A stretch of 64,000 nucleotides of DNA from Oceanobacillus polygoni (lineage in GTDB: Bacteria > Bacillota > Bacilli > Bacillales > Amphibacillaceae), in contig NZ_PIJY01000030.1 of assembly GCF_008304605.1 (NCBI RefSeq), forward strand, positions 284,361-348,360. The letters run 5' to 3'. The notes under the pieces were generated by a model. It searched no databases and had not been told where the DNA came from. It worked only from the letters and a program-made list of their open reading frames with translations. The translations under genes and the position numbers were made by a program. Below are positions 1 to 7,132 of this stretch, one piece after another; positions within the stretch are counted from its first letter, which is position 1; each line of letters starts with the position of its first letter.

Positions 1-1
1 G

Positions 2-214
2 GATGTATTACATTACTTTCCTAATCCTACATTACAACGAAACCGCAAAGAAATAGTGACGAATAATTTGTTGCCACAGGAAAAAGCAGCGATGGAAAAG
101 CAACGCATTGAAGAAATGCTTCAGCAAACGAATGGAAACAAATCACTTACCGCTAAGCAATTAGGTATCTCCAGGATGACGCTTTATAATAAAATTAAAA
201 AATATGGGATTTGA
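2..214 (+). CDS. Sigma-54-dependent transcriptional activator, C-terminal fragment (cut by window edge)
   Basis: Only the last 70 residues are present; the start lies left of the window. They end in a Fis-type helix-turn-helix of the form EEMLQQTNGNKSLTAKQLGI followed by SRMTLYNKIKKYGI, the usual C-terminus of bacterial enhancer-binding proteins that activate sigma-54 promoters. The AAA+ and sensory domains cannot be seen, so the signal and target are unknown. A strong hairpin terminator follows at 301-342. The assignment to the Fis-HTH class is solid; membership of the sigma-54 activator family is inferred from the length and pattern of the tail. Confidence 0.8.
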   Translation, partial: DVLHYFPNPTLQRNRKEIVTNNLLPQEKAAMEKQRIEEMLQQTNGNKSLTAKQLGISRMTLYNKIKKYGI

Positions 215-300
215 ATGATTGTGAAGTTCGTATATGTAACACGCTTGAAGATATATAAAACAGATTTGATTTTTGCTCGGCTATCTATTTGTAAAATCAA

Positions 301-342
301 AAAATGCCACAGCGTGTTCGCATACACTTTCTGTGGCATTTT
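301..342. terminator. Rho-independent terminator, probably bidirectional
   Basis: A perfect 12-bp stem (AAAATGCCACAG with CTGTGGCATTTT) encloses an 18-nt loop that can itself pair (GTGT/ACAC). A-runs and T-runs on both sides let it end the activator gene on the plus strand and the small minus-strand unit that finishes at 419. Confidence 0.8.
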
Positions 343-418
343 ATACATTATCAAGGAGTGTTACATTTCTCCAATATCGAATTTCCCTTCCGTTCACTGT
401 TAAACCAGGCTTCCCACT

Positions 419-571
419 TTATACAAATGCATTTAAAAACATACTAACAGTCATTTTCCAATTCATTGTTTGATCGTTTTTATTAAACGTTCGTTTTCCA
501 TAGGTTTCATTTTTAATTTCTTCGATCCGATCATACGCAATACTTTTGTAAATAGCAATATCCATATGCAC
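419..571 (-). CDS. Small hypothetical protein (50 aa)
   Basis: A short minus-strand frame starting at GTG 571, 8 nt after a GGAGG sequence; an ATG two codons later (565) is also possible. The product has no motif I recognise and is mildly charged in its first half (IAYDRIEEIKNETYG). It follows a leader that resembles the leader in front of the neighbouring CD3324-family gene, and ends before the terminator at 301-342, so it would form a complete small transcription unit. Support is the ribosome binding site and the unit-like layout only; it may not be a real gene. Confidence 0.3.
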   Translation of the reverse strand: MHMDIAIYKSIAYDRIEEIKNETYGKRTFNKNDQTMNWKMTVSMFLNAFV

Positions 572-579
572 GATTCCTT

Positions 580-893
580 CCTCCCTTATGTTGTCTATAT
601 CATTCATCATACAACTGGGAAGACTTCTGGTCGTCGGCTTAGGGCCTGAAATTCGGTAACAATTATTTCCTACCTTAGATTCAGAACAGCTGCACCTTAG
701 GTCTGATAACATGTTCTGTATTTACTTGGCAGTAGGAACTTTTACAGGTACTGGGCCCCCGATTATACGAGAGCCACCTCATTCAATTTAGTCAACATCT
801 CTGTTACCTCCTTTCTTAAAATCAATTGCTACATACTTATTAACGCATGAAAACAGCGGTACTAACAAGTGAAAGAATGATTATAATCGTTTT
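580..893 (-). other. Leader A: repeat segment plus structured 5' region (no large gene)
   Basis: This gene-poor stretch reads as a minus-strand leader. A segment at 837-893 matches one at 1558-1614 (12/12 identical, then a 16-nt divergent stretch, then 26 of 29) and carries an ATTATAAT box. Below it come a GAAAGGAGG ribosome binding site (807-815), an 11-codon mini-ORF (798-763, MLTKLNEVALV) and G/C-rich sequence around 750-765. The last GTG/ATG of the small 50-aa frame lies about 320 nt downstream of the repeat. Confidence 0.45.
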
Positions 894-927
894 GTACAAC
901 GCTTTCGATACGTTATTTTTCAACATG

Positions 928-966
928 AAAAAGCGTGAGGCTCCGTTTAGTAGCTTCACGCTTTTA
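928..966 (-). terminator. Terminator of the CD3324-family gene
   Basis: AAAAGCGTGA pairs with TCACGCTTTT around a partly paired loop, with a T-run on the minus strand, 19 nt after the stop of the gene at 985-1263. Confidence 0.75.
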
Positions 967-984
967 TAACATATATGAAAACAC

Positions 985-1263
985 TTAATCATGTTTATTA
1001 CGCATTTTATAAATGATTTTTCGAATGCTATCAATTGACAAATGAAACTTCCGCTCCAATTCTTCCAATGATTTTCCGCTATTGTATAATTGGAAAATTT
1101 CCTCATTCCGTTCAGCGATTAACGCTCTCGATCCACTCACTTCTCCCCAGCCTGCCCGCTTACTTTTTACTTTTGGGATATAAATTAAATCACCCTGAAT
1201 ATATTTCTGCATCTCTGCTAGCAAACTAGGGGGAAGGACCTCTTTTGCATTTTTGTATTGCAC
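985..1263 (-). CDS. CD3324-family small DNA-binding protein
   Basis: 92 aa, starting at GTG 1263, 9 nt after an AAGGAGG site. The sequence has the hallmarks of the CD3324 family: an N-terminal LPPSLLAEMQKYIQGDLIYIP segment, a central RNEEIFQLY segment and a C-terminal helix-turn-helix (KSLEELERKFHLSIDSIRKII). Such proteins are small, Mor-like putative regulators whose targets are largely unknown. The start overlaps the end of a 32-aa frame (1226-1324), suggesting translational coupling. It has its own terminator at 928-966 and a leader that resembles the one of the next small unit downstream. Confidence 0.75.
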   Translation of the reverse strand: MQYKNAKEVLPPSLLAEMQKYIQGDLIYIPKVKSKRAGWGEVSGSRALIAERNEEIFQLYNSGKSLEELERKFHLSIDSIRKIIYKMRNKHD

Positions 1264-1324
1264 GATTTACGTCCTCCTTGTTAACATGTACATCTATATC
1301 AAAGTCAAACGTTAAATTGCTCAT
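1226..1324 (-). CDS. Possible small upstream ORF overlapping the CD3324-family gene (32 aa)
   Basis: ATG 1324 lies 10 nt after AAAGGAG, a good ribosome binding site. The 32-residue product begins MSNLTFDFDIDVHVNKEDV and ends inside the first codons of the CD3324-family gene in another frame; the downstream gene's AAGGAGG site lies within it. It may be a translated leader that couples to the next gene, or a chance frame. No homology is recognised. Confidence 0.35.
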   Translation of the reverse strand: MSNLTFDFDIDVHVNKEDVNRAIQKCKRGPSP

Positions 1325-1614
1325 CTTACACCTACTCCTTTCCTTAAATTTAAAATTTTAATGACTTACTGCCTACTGAAAAGTATAAACGATCTTTCCG
1401 AATATGGAAAGATGCTAATTTTCTGAATGAATAACCCAAATAAATGGGGCCGCATCATACGGCCCCGGGTAGTGATTCCCGCTACGCGGAAATCACCTCA
1501 GTATTTGTGATCAATATAATCAGCCTCCTTTCACAAGAGTCTATCGGTCCGACACCTTTATTAACGCATACCTTCCATTCTCTTCACAAGAGAAAGAATA
1601 ATTATAATTGTTTT
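1325..1614 (-). other. Leader B: repeat segment, mini-ORF and two GC-rich hairpins
   Basis: This 290-nt non-coding stretch mirrors leader A. The repeat segment is at 1558-1614, followed on the minus strand by GAAAGGAGG (1524-1532) and a 10-codon TTG mini-ORF (1514-1482, reading LITNTEVISA). Two hairpins come next: GTGATTTCCGC with CGGGAATCAC (about 1471-1495), and GGGGCCG with CGGCCCC (1447-1467) inside an ACCC/GGGT pair. The RBS of the 32-aa frame follows. Confidence 0.45.
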
Positions 1615-1645
1615 ATCCTTGGAGAAGCCTATAGACAAATCATAT

Positions 1646-1676
1646 TTGTAAACCAATTTTAATTATAGGTTGACAT
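1646..1676 (+). promoter_or_regulatory. Candidate BirA (biotin repressor) operator
   Basis: TTGTAAACC and GGTTGACAT form an inverted repeat with a 13-nt AT-rich spacer and overlap the -35 box of the bioY promoter. The half-sites match the known BirA half-site TTGTAAACC; the spacer is a little shorter than in the E. coli operator. Confidence 0.65.
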
Positions 1677-1699
1677 TAAAACTTGAATCATCGTATAAT
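1670..1699 (+). promoter_or_regulatory. bioY promoter (sigma-A type)
   Basis: TTGACA (1670-1675), an 18-nt spacer and TATAAT (1694-1699), 57 nt before the bioY start. Both hexamers are perfect. Confidence 0.75.
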
Positions 1700-1755
1700 C
1701 CAAATAATAAGAAACTTAGCAGCTATCATTACAATTTTATAAGGAGCTTTGTATC

Positions 1756-2328
1756 ATGAATGAAAAAAGCAAGAGACTTCGAATTCTACTCAATTGTTCA
1801 ATCTTTGCAGCGATAACAGCAATTTTAGCGCAGGTCGAAATCCCGCTGCCGCTAATTCCGATAAGCGGACAAACTCTAGCTGTCGGGATTGCCGCTACCG
1901 TTTTAGGCAGTCGTCAGGGCGCTTTAGCAATGGTATGCTATGCAGCTATTGGGGCAGTCGGACTTCCTGTTTTTGCAGGCTTTAGTGGCGGACCACAAGT
2001 ATTAGTAGGTCCATCAGGGGGTTACATTTTCGGCTTCATTGCAGCCGCCTATATCACCGGATTAATTTTAGAAAAAACAAGGTTTACAATCCGTATGGCT
2101 CTCATCGCTAATATTGCAGGAATGTTTGTTACATTACTATTTGGAACAATCCAACTAAAAATCGTATTGGATTTGGGATGGAATGCAGCTTTAACTGCCG
2201 GGGTTTATCCATTTCTAGTCGTTGGATTTATCAAGGCATACTTAGCGAGTTGGATTGGAATCATAGTAAGACAACGATTAATTCAAGCGAAATTGATTAC
2301 CGCTACACAGAAAGAAATTGCTTCCTAA
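1756..2328 (+). CDS. bioY: Biotin transporter substrate-binding subunit BioY
   Basis: 190 aa with about six hydrophobic segments and the BioY family signatures: VEIPLPLIPISGQTL near residues 26-42, then ALAMVCYAAIGAVGLPVFAGF and GGPQVLVGPSGGYIFGF. BioY is the S-component of ECF biotin importers and can work with a shared energising module; no ATPase or T-component lies next to it. The start is ATG 1756 behind AAGGAG. It stands alone between its own promoter, with a candidate BirA operator, and a terminator at 2338-2368, so regulation by biotin is expected. No other biotin gene is in the window. Confidence 0.95.
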   Translation: MNEKSKRLRILLNCSIFAAITAILAQVEIPLPLIPISGQTLAVGIAATVLGSRQGALAMVCYAAIGAVGLPVFAGFSGGPQVLVGPSGGYIFGFIAAAYITGLILEKTRFTIRMALIANIAGMFVTLLFGTIQLKIVLDLGWNAALTAGVYPFLVVGFIKAYLASWIGIIVRQRLIQAKLITATQKEIAS

Positions 2329-2337
2329 ATGGATGCC

Positions 2338-2368
2338 GAGGGACGATAGAAGGTTCGTCCCTCTTTTC
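2338..2368 (+). terminator. bioY terminator
   Basis: GAGGGACGA pairs with TCGTCCCTC (9 bp) followed by TTTTCTCTTT, 10 nt after the bioY stop. Confidence 0.8.
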
Positions 2369-2371
2369 TCT

Positions 2372-2824
2372 TTACAGATTTCCAATTAGATTATTAGTGA
2401 GATATATGTTCATGCATACACAATTATTTTCTTTTCCCACAAGCTCGATCATCCAATTTGCTGAAAGCATTTTTTCAAGCTGCTCCCCCTGATCCTCACT
2501 TATTCTCAACTGACTGAAACCATTTTCTTTTAGCTCATAATCACGATCTTCGATTATATCAAATTTCAACCGTAATAAATTTTTTAGACCATTGAATGTG
2601 ACGAATTTTATGGAATACCCTTCACTCAAAACCTTTTGAAATTCCGCTTTGCCTAGCCTTTCTTCAAGCTGAATCAATTCATTAAAATCAAAGCTTGCAT
2701 GAATAGTACGAAAGACTTCCACATTTTTTCTTTCTATATGTTGCATAATTTCCTGATTAGACACACCACTTTTTCGTAGTGTTTCAATTATGTAAGCATC
2801 CATTAACGAAATCTTGTTCACCAT
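2372..2824 (-). CDS. Hypothetical protein (150 aa)
   Basis: I do not recognise this family. The start is taken as ATG 2824 because GGAGG lies 7 nt upstream; an ATG two codons earlier (2830) is only 2 nt from it. The first 40 residues (MDAYIIETLRKSGVSNQEIMQHIERKN) look like a helix-turn-helix. The middle (FNELIQLEERLGKAEFQKVLSEGYSIKF) is helical, and a C-terminal sheet-like part carries two cysteines (NCVC). No signal peptide or membrane segment. It faces away from the GntR-ABC operon, with its start about 100 nt from that promoter, so it might share its control, but this is not shown. Confidence 0.65.
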   Translation of the reverse strand: MVNKISLMDAYIIETLRKSGVSNQEIMQHIERKNVEVFRTIHASFDFNELIQLEERLGKAEFQKVLSEGYSIKFVTFNGLKNLLRLKFDIIEDRDYELKENGFSQLRISEDQGEQLEKMLSANWMIELVGKENNCVCMNIYLTNNLIGNL

Positions 2825-2922
2825 TTCCATTACCTCCTATGTATATTTCTGCTTTCCCTTCTCCATTACAAAGTAAGACTCCCATCTCATTATAACCTTT
2901 CGCCCATTTTTTCAAAAATTTA

Positions 2923-2951
2923 TTGACAGTATATATTCCACCTGCTATGGT
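2923..2951 (+). promoter_or_regulatory. Promoter of the GntR-ABC operon
   Basis: TTGACA (2923-2928), a 17-nt spacer and TATGGT (2946-2951). The -10 box lies inside the left arm of a perfect inverted repeat. Confidence 0.65.
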
Positions 2952-2975
2952 TATACACATGAGTATATAACCATA
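2946..2975 (+). promoter_or_regulatory. Operator for the GntR regulator (autoregulation)
   Basis: TATGGTTATA and TATAACCATA form a perfect 10-bp inverted repeat with a 10-nt spacer. It overlaps the -10 box and ends 29 nt before the gntR-type start. This is the expected layout for a YtrA-type repressor acting on its own operon. Confidence 0.7.
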
Positions 2976-3004
2976 AGAGAGGATAACCAAAAGGAGGGTA
3001 GCCA

Positions 3005-3379
3005 ATGAAACGTAATTTTGATGAGGATAAACCAATTTATATACAAGTACGAGAACAAATTGAAGATCAGATTATCAATCAGCAGTTGAAAGCGAATGAC
3101 CAGGCACCTTCTACAAATCAGCTCGTTAATTACTATAAAATCAACCATGCGACAGTTTCTAAAGGAATAAACCAGCTTGTAGAAGAAGAAATACTATTTA
3201 AGAAAAGAGGTATCGGTATGTTTGTAGCTGAAGGAGCAAGAGAAAAACTGCTTGAAAAACGACGTAAGTCATTTATGGAGGACTATATCGTCACACTTGT
3301 TCAAGAAGCCAATAAATTAGAAATTACGACAGAGGACATCCTCACCTATATAAAAAAAGTGAAAGGAAGTGGAAAGTAA
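3005..3379 (+). CDS. GntR-family (YtrA-type) transcriptional repressor
   Basis: 124 aa: an N-terminal winged helix (residues about 10-75, with PIYIQVREQIEDQI and the recognition part TNQLVNYYKINHATVSKGI) followed by a short helical tail of about 45 residues, as in the YtrA subfamily, which lacks a large effector domain. ATG 3005 follows AAGGAGGG. The gene overlaps the next gene by one base, so regulator, ATPase and permease form one operon. The perfect inverted repeat over its promoter is the likely operator. Relatives often respond to cell-wall antibiotics; whether this one does cannot be told from sequence. Confidence 0.9.
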   Translation: MKRNFDEDKPIYIQVREQIEDQIINQQLKANDQAPSTNQLVNYYKINHATVSKGINQLVEEEILFKKRGIGMFVAEGAREKLLEKRRKSFMEDYIVTLVQEANKLEITTEDILTYIKKVKGSGK

Positions 3380-4254
3380 TGCATATTAAAGCTACCAATC
3401 TTCATCTTGCTTATGGACGTGACTCGGTACTACACGACATGAATTTTGAAATAATCGAACCAAAAATCTATGGACTGCTTGGAAGAAATGGTGCAGGTAA
3501 AACATCGCTCCTCTCCATTATTGGTTCATTCCGCGAAGCTACTTCTGGCGATTTACGAATTAATGGTGTCGCCCCATTTGAAAATGCTCAGATTATGCAA
3601 GAGGTAACATTTATGTACAATAAGGATTTTACTGGTGAAACAGATTCCCCATCAAGTATCGTCAAATATCTTGGTCGCTACCGTCCACATTTTGATTTAG
3701 AATACGCGATGGAACTAATAAAGAAATTCAAATTAGCAGGTAAAAAATCAGTAGCCAAACTATCAAAAGGGAAGCAATCTGCATTTAATGTCGTTGTTGG
3801 ATTAGCGAGTCGATCACCGATTACGATATTTGATGAGGTATATCTTGGAATGGATGCACCAGCTCGCGATTTATTTTATAAAGAACTATTAAAGGATCAA
3901 GAATTGCACCCACGAATCATCATTCTATCTACCCATCTTGTCTCTGAAATGGATTATTTATTTGATGAGGTAATGATTATTCATGAAGGAAGAATACTTC
4001 TCCAAGAACCCTACGATGCTATCGTTTCTCGTGGTGTAACTGTAGTCGGAAGCAAGGATTCTGTGGACAGATTTGCTGCAGACAAAGAAATACTTAACGA
4101 AGAGCAATTAGGAGACACAAGGTCTGTAACAATTTACGGTGAAATGAGTGAAGCAGATCGATTAGCTGCTTCAGAATTAGGGCTTACAATTGGTCCCGTA
4201 TCACTCCAAGATCTATTTATCCAGCTTACAAAGGAGGAGGATGAACATGCATAG
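3379..4254 (+). CDS. ABC transporter ATP-binding protein
   Basis: 291 aa. Walker A is LLGRNGAGKTSLLS (about residue 34), the signature is the non-canonical LSKGKQ instead of LSGGQ, and Walker B is ITIFDEVYLGMDAPARD. The switch histidine is in LSTHLVSEMDYLFDEV. After residue 215 comes an accessory C-terminal region of about 75 residues, as in exporters of the YtrB/YhcG type. It overlaps gntR by one base and the permease by 8. Probably powers export of, or defence against, a peptide or lipid-type compound; the substrate is unknown. Confidence 0.9.
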   Translation: MHIKATNLHLAYGRDSVLHDMNFEIIEPKIYGLLGRNGAGKTSLLSIIGSFREATSGDLRINGVAPFENAQIMQEVTFMYNKDFTGETDSPSSIVKYLGRYRPHFDLEYAMELIKKFKLAGKKSVAKLSKGKQSAFNVVVGLASRSPITIFDEVYLGMDAPARDLFYKELLKDQELHPRIIILSTHLVSEMDYLFDEVMIIHEGRILLQEPYDAIVSRGVTVVGSKDSVDRFAADKEILNEEQLGDTRSVTIYGEMSEADRLAASELGLTIGPVSLQDLFIQLTKEEDEHA

Positions 4255-5017
4255 ACCTAGTCTATTCCCCAAAGTTTCCTTGGATCTATTTTGGGTACAA
4301 CTCACTTGGACGTTTTGGGCACTCGGTATTCATCTCGTCATTAATATAGGTAAAATTTTCCTCAGCGATCATGTGGATACGTTCTACAGCGCCAGCTATG
4401 TAGCAGGTAATATTTATATGCTCGTCATCGGTATTATTGCCATAAATTTTCTACCCTATTATGTAGAACATGGCATAACACGTAAAGATTATTTTCTTGG
4501 AAATGTGATTGCAAGTTTTGGCTTATCTATCGTTATTCCGATTCTCACCTATCTAATTAGCTTAATAGAAAAATTAATCGTTCATAATTTTTCTCAGATT
4601 GCATTAGCAGACCGTACGTTAGAGGATATTGTTATCGATATTGACGGGAATATTATTGGTGAGGTTCTTTTATCGTTCCTGCTAACACCATTTATTAATC
4701 CTGAATCTAATATTTTTCTTTCACTTGGCTTATTCAGCCTACATCTATTCGTATTTTATCTTGTAGGCTGGCTGATTAGTGCTGCATTTTATCGCATAAA
4801 TGTTCTTTTCGGTATATTATTTATTGCTGTGGCAATTGCAATCATTGCTGTTAAGGATTCCATGATACGATTAGTGCTTGATATAGCCCTATTTGAAAAT
4901 TTCTCAGCATTGGATATTGTACCAAATGGTTTGGCATGGCCGATCGTCGTCGTTACAATACTCCTAACAATTATGCTTATTCGTCTGTTAACCAAACGCG
5001 CTGCGATTAAAATATAA
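4247..5017 (+). CDS. ABC transporter permease (six-TM type)
   Basis: The start is taken as ATG 4247 because AGGAGGAGG (4232-4240) lies 6 nt upstream; ATG 4241 abuts that site. The 256-aa product has about six hydrophobic segments (around residues 20-40, 60-82, 98-122, 160-190, 190-215 and 225-250) with a soluble stretch at about 130-150. No family-specific motif was recognised. Its position directly after the ATPase, with an 8-nt overlap, gives the function: the membrane half of the exporter. Confidence 0.8.
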   Translation: MHRPSLFPKVSLDLFWVQLTWTFWALGIHLVINIGKIFLSDHVDTFYSASYVAGNIYMLVIGIIAINFLPYYVEHGITRKDYFLGNVIASFGLSIVIPILTYLISLIEKLIVHNFSQIALADRTLEDIVIDIDGNIIGEVLLSFLLTPFINPESNIFLSLGLFSLHLFVFYLVGWLISAAFYRINVLFGILFIAVAIAIIAVKDSMIRLVLDIALFENFSALDIVPNGLAWPIVVVTILLTIMLIRLLTKRAAIKI

Positions 5018-5246
5018 AGTGAAACTTCATACGGTGGGAATCCCTTCCTTCCCCACTGAATGTTAGCACCACAAGGGAGACACGCAGGCCCTTAAACAGA
5101 CTCAGGAATTTATGGGCTGTTGTCCTCACTTTCACATGTTTTGATTTTCTCATGTATAGAAGTAGAGGAATTACAGCCCGTTAATGCGTGAAAAATATGA
5201 AAAAGCCGATGCTTTAAAAAGCAACGGCTTTTCTATTTCAAAACAC
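5018..5246. other. Intergenic region with dispersed-repeat segment
   Basis: No gene is seen. A 30-odd-base segment at 5161-5193 (AGTAGAGGAATTACAGCCCG, then TTAATGCGTGA) recurs with a few changes at 6857-6889. The rest contains GC-richer, partly self-complementary sequence (ACAGACTC, GGGCTGTTGT) unlike the coding flanks. Confidence 0.5.
5200..5232. terminator. Convergent terminator (ABC operon and MATE gene)
   Basis: AAAAAGCCG-AT-GC pairs with GC-AA-CGGCTTTT around a TTTAAAAA loop. A- and T-runs on both sides suit both converging units. Confidence 0.7.
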
Positions 5247-6602
5247 TTAAGCTGGATCTTTCATGACTTTTTTCCGTAGCCAAGGCTGAGATTTCCAACG
5301 TCTATAGGCAAATATTCCACGTACCCATTCATCTACACCTTGTGCTAACCAGACTCCAAGCAGGCCTAGCCCAAGAGAAATTCCAAACACATAGCTTAGC
5401 ACCACCGCAATCCCCCACATGGAAATAATCCCGATCACTACAGGGAATCGAACATCCCCTACCGATTTTAGTGAACCCATTAAAACCATATTCACAGCAC
5501 GGCCTGGTTCAATAAATACGATTGCCCATAATACAGGAAGCGCAACAGCAATAATCATAGGATGCTCAGTAAATAACCCGAGTAGACTTTCTCCAGTAAA
5601 TGCAATCGTAAAGGAGATTACTACCGAAACAAGAAAGGCAATCCGAAGTGTTTTTAATCCTCGTTTTAATGTTTTTTCATATTGCTTTGCTCCTACATAA
5701 CGAGCGACTAATATTTGTGTCCCTTGTGAAATTGCCATCGTAAACATGAAACAAAACATCGAGATATTTAGAATATATACTCTAGCTGCTAAAGCCGCGT
5801 CCCCAACAATTGCTACAAAGCTTGTGATTACGACTTGCGACAATTGATAAGATAGCTGCTCTCCGGCTGATGGAATTCCAATACCCATTAATTTTTTTGT
5901 GTTCGTCTTATCGATCTTTAAAATATCAGTGATTCTGTAGCGAATCGCAAGGCGTTTATAAACGTAAAATAATAGCGCAAATACCAAAAATACCCTTGCA
6001 ACAATTATCGAAATAGAAACCCCAACTACTCCTGTCACCGGAATTCCAAACAAACCATTAATTGCTATCAGGAAACCAATGATACTAATTAGATTCATCA
6101 CGATCGTAACGAACATTGTTTCTCTTGTATGTCCATAACTACGTAACACTGCACTTAAAGCTAATGCAACTGCTTCTAAACAAAGCGAAAAGCCCGTAAC
6201 AACTAAATAAGTATGAGCATAACTATAGACATCTCCGCTTAGACCATAAAAGTTTAAAAGGATTCCCCCAAAAATAGCTACAACAATCGTCATACCAATG
6301 CCAATCCAGAAGTTAAGTCCGAAAGCCGATCTCGCAATGCTGCGAGCCTCTTTAATACGGTTAGCACCTAAATTTTGACCGATTAGAATAGTTGCTCCAA
6401 TCGCAGTTACGTTAAATACTAAAATAAATATATTCATTATCTGGTTGGCAACACCAACACCCGCAACAGCATTATCAGAGTACCCACTCAAAATTAATGT
6501 AGCAATAATACCCACGCTCATATGAAGGGATATTTCAATAAATAGTGGCCATGTGAGATTAAACAGTGACTGATCCTGGTATTTATTTTTTTCAACACTC
6601 AA
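5247..6602 (-). CDS. MATE-family efflux transporter
   Basis: 451 aa with twelve predicted membrane segments arranged as two homologous halves, typical of multidrug and toxin extrusion antiporters (Na+ or H+ driven). Conserved stretches include LTWPLFIEISLHMSVG at the start, VGVANQIMNIFILVFNVTAIGATILIGQNLGA in the first half and ISQGTQILVARYVGA in the second. The best start is TTG 6602 (MSVEKNKY), 12 nt after AAGGAG, rather long spacing; an ATG nearer the site runs into a stop after six codons. Monocistronic, ending at the convergent terminator. The drug range is not predictable. Confidence 0.9.
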   Translation of the reverse strand: MSVEKNKYQDQSLFNLTWPLFIEISLHMSVGIIATLILSGYSDNAVAGVGVANQIMNIFILVFNVTAIGATILIGQNLGANRIKEARSIARSAFGLNFWIGIGMTIVVAIFGGILLNFYGLSGDVYSYAHTYLVVTGFSLCLEAVALALSAVLRSYGHTRETMFVTIVMNLISIIGFLIAINGLFGIPVTGVVGVSISIIVARVFLVFALLFYVYKRLAIRYRITDILKIDKTNTKKLMGIGIPSAGEQLSYQLSQVVITSFVAIVGDAALAARVYILNISMFCFMFTMAISQGTQILVARYVGAKQYEKTLKRGLKTLRIAFLVSVVISFTIAFTGESLLGLFTEHPMIIAVALPVLWAIVFIEPGRAVNMVLMGSLKSVGDVRFPVVIGIISMWGIAVVLSYVFGISLGLGLLGVWLAQGVDEWVRGIFAYRRWKSQPWLRKKVMKDPA

Positions 6603-7132
6603 TTTTGCTCATTTCTCCTTCACGCTAAATTTCAGTCATTAGAAAACCTTGGCATTCGTTAAAGGGATTTTTACGAAAGCGTTCTTTGCTTTGTAAGAGC
6701 CCTTATACAATGAAGTGCAAGCCTTTAGGCGAATGCCTTAGTTGCACTTATGCAGATTGATAGTTTATACTTCGCTATCTGCCAAAATAAATTTCAACCA
6801 ATTTAATAATGGTGCATGCTAATTAGAGTTATCTTCTCTATCTAGTTAAACGTCATTCAGTAGAGGTATTACAGTCCGTTAATGTGTGATAAACGCATTT
6901 CAAATTATATGAAAGAATGCAACATCCGCATTAAAAAAGACCGCCCGGAAGATCAAAAAAAGCACGATCTTCCGAGACAGCCTCATCTGCTATTAGATTG
7001 TTCTACTAGTATATTCCTTAAGGATAATTATTATTATTTAAAATGGACGATTAGAAAAGTATAACACAAATTTAAACTTATATCAAATTTTTATTAAAGC
7101 TTTCACCTAAATAAGTTGTATAACCGAATTTC
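6603..7132. other. 530-bp gene-free region with hairpins and a repeat copy
   Basis: No credible gene. It holds two adjacent inverted repeats (AAGTGCAA 6713-6720 with TTGCACTT 6742-6749, and GCAGAT 6752-6757 with ATCTGC 6777-6782), then the second copy of the dispersed segment (6857-6889, CAGTAGAGGTATTACAGTCC), and the long hairpin terminator serving mvaS at 6933-6982. Confidence 0.55.
6933..6982 (-). terminator. mvaS terminator
   Basis: On the minus strand a 16-17 bp stem with some G-U pairs (core CGGAAGATC/GATCTTCCG) is followed by TTTTTT. It lies about 150 nt beyond the mvaS stop with no gene in between. Confidence 0.7.

Noticed and set aside
719..800. Minus-strand CTCGTATAATCG with a later AGTTCCTAC, resembling a purine riboswitch
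   Set aside because: The J1/2-like and J2/3-like strings are there, but the P2 and P3 helices cannot be formed and no closing P1 was found.
840..1106. 88-codon minus-strand frame
   Set aside because: It overlaps the CD3324-family gene and its terminator in another frame and has no ribosome binding site. Only its KTIIIILSLV tail is of interest, discussed with the repeated leaders.
6882..7064. 60-codon plus-strand frame
   Set aside because: It runs through the mvaS terminator hairpin, has no ribosome binding site and a non-protein-like composition.
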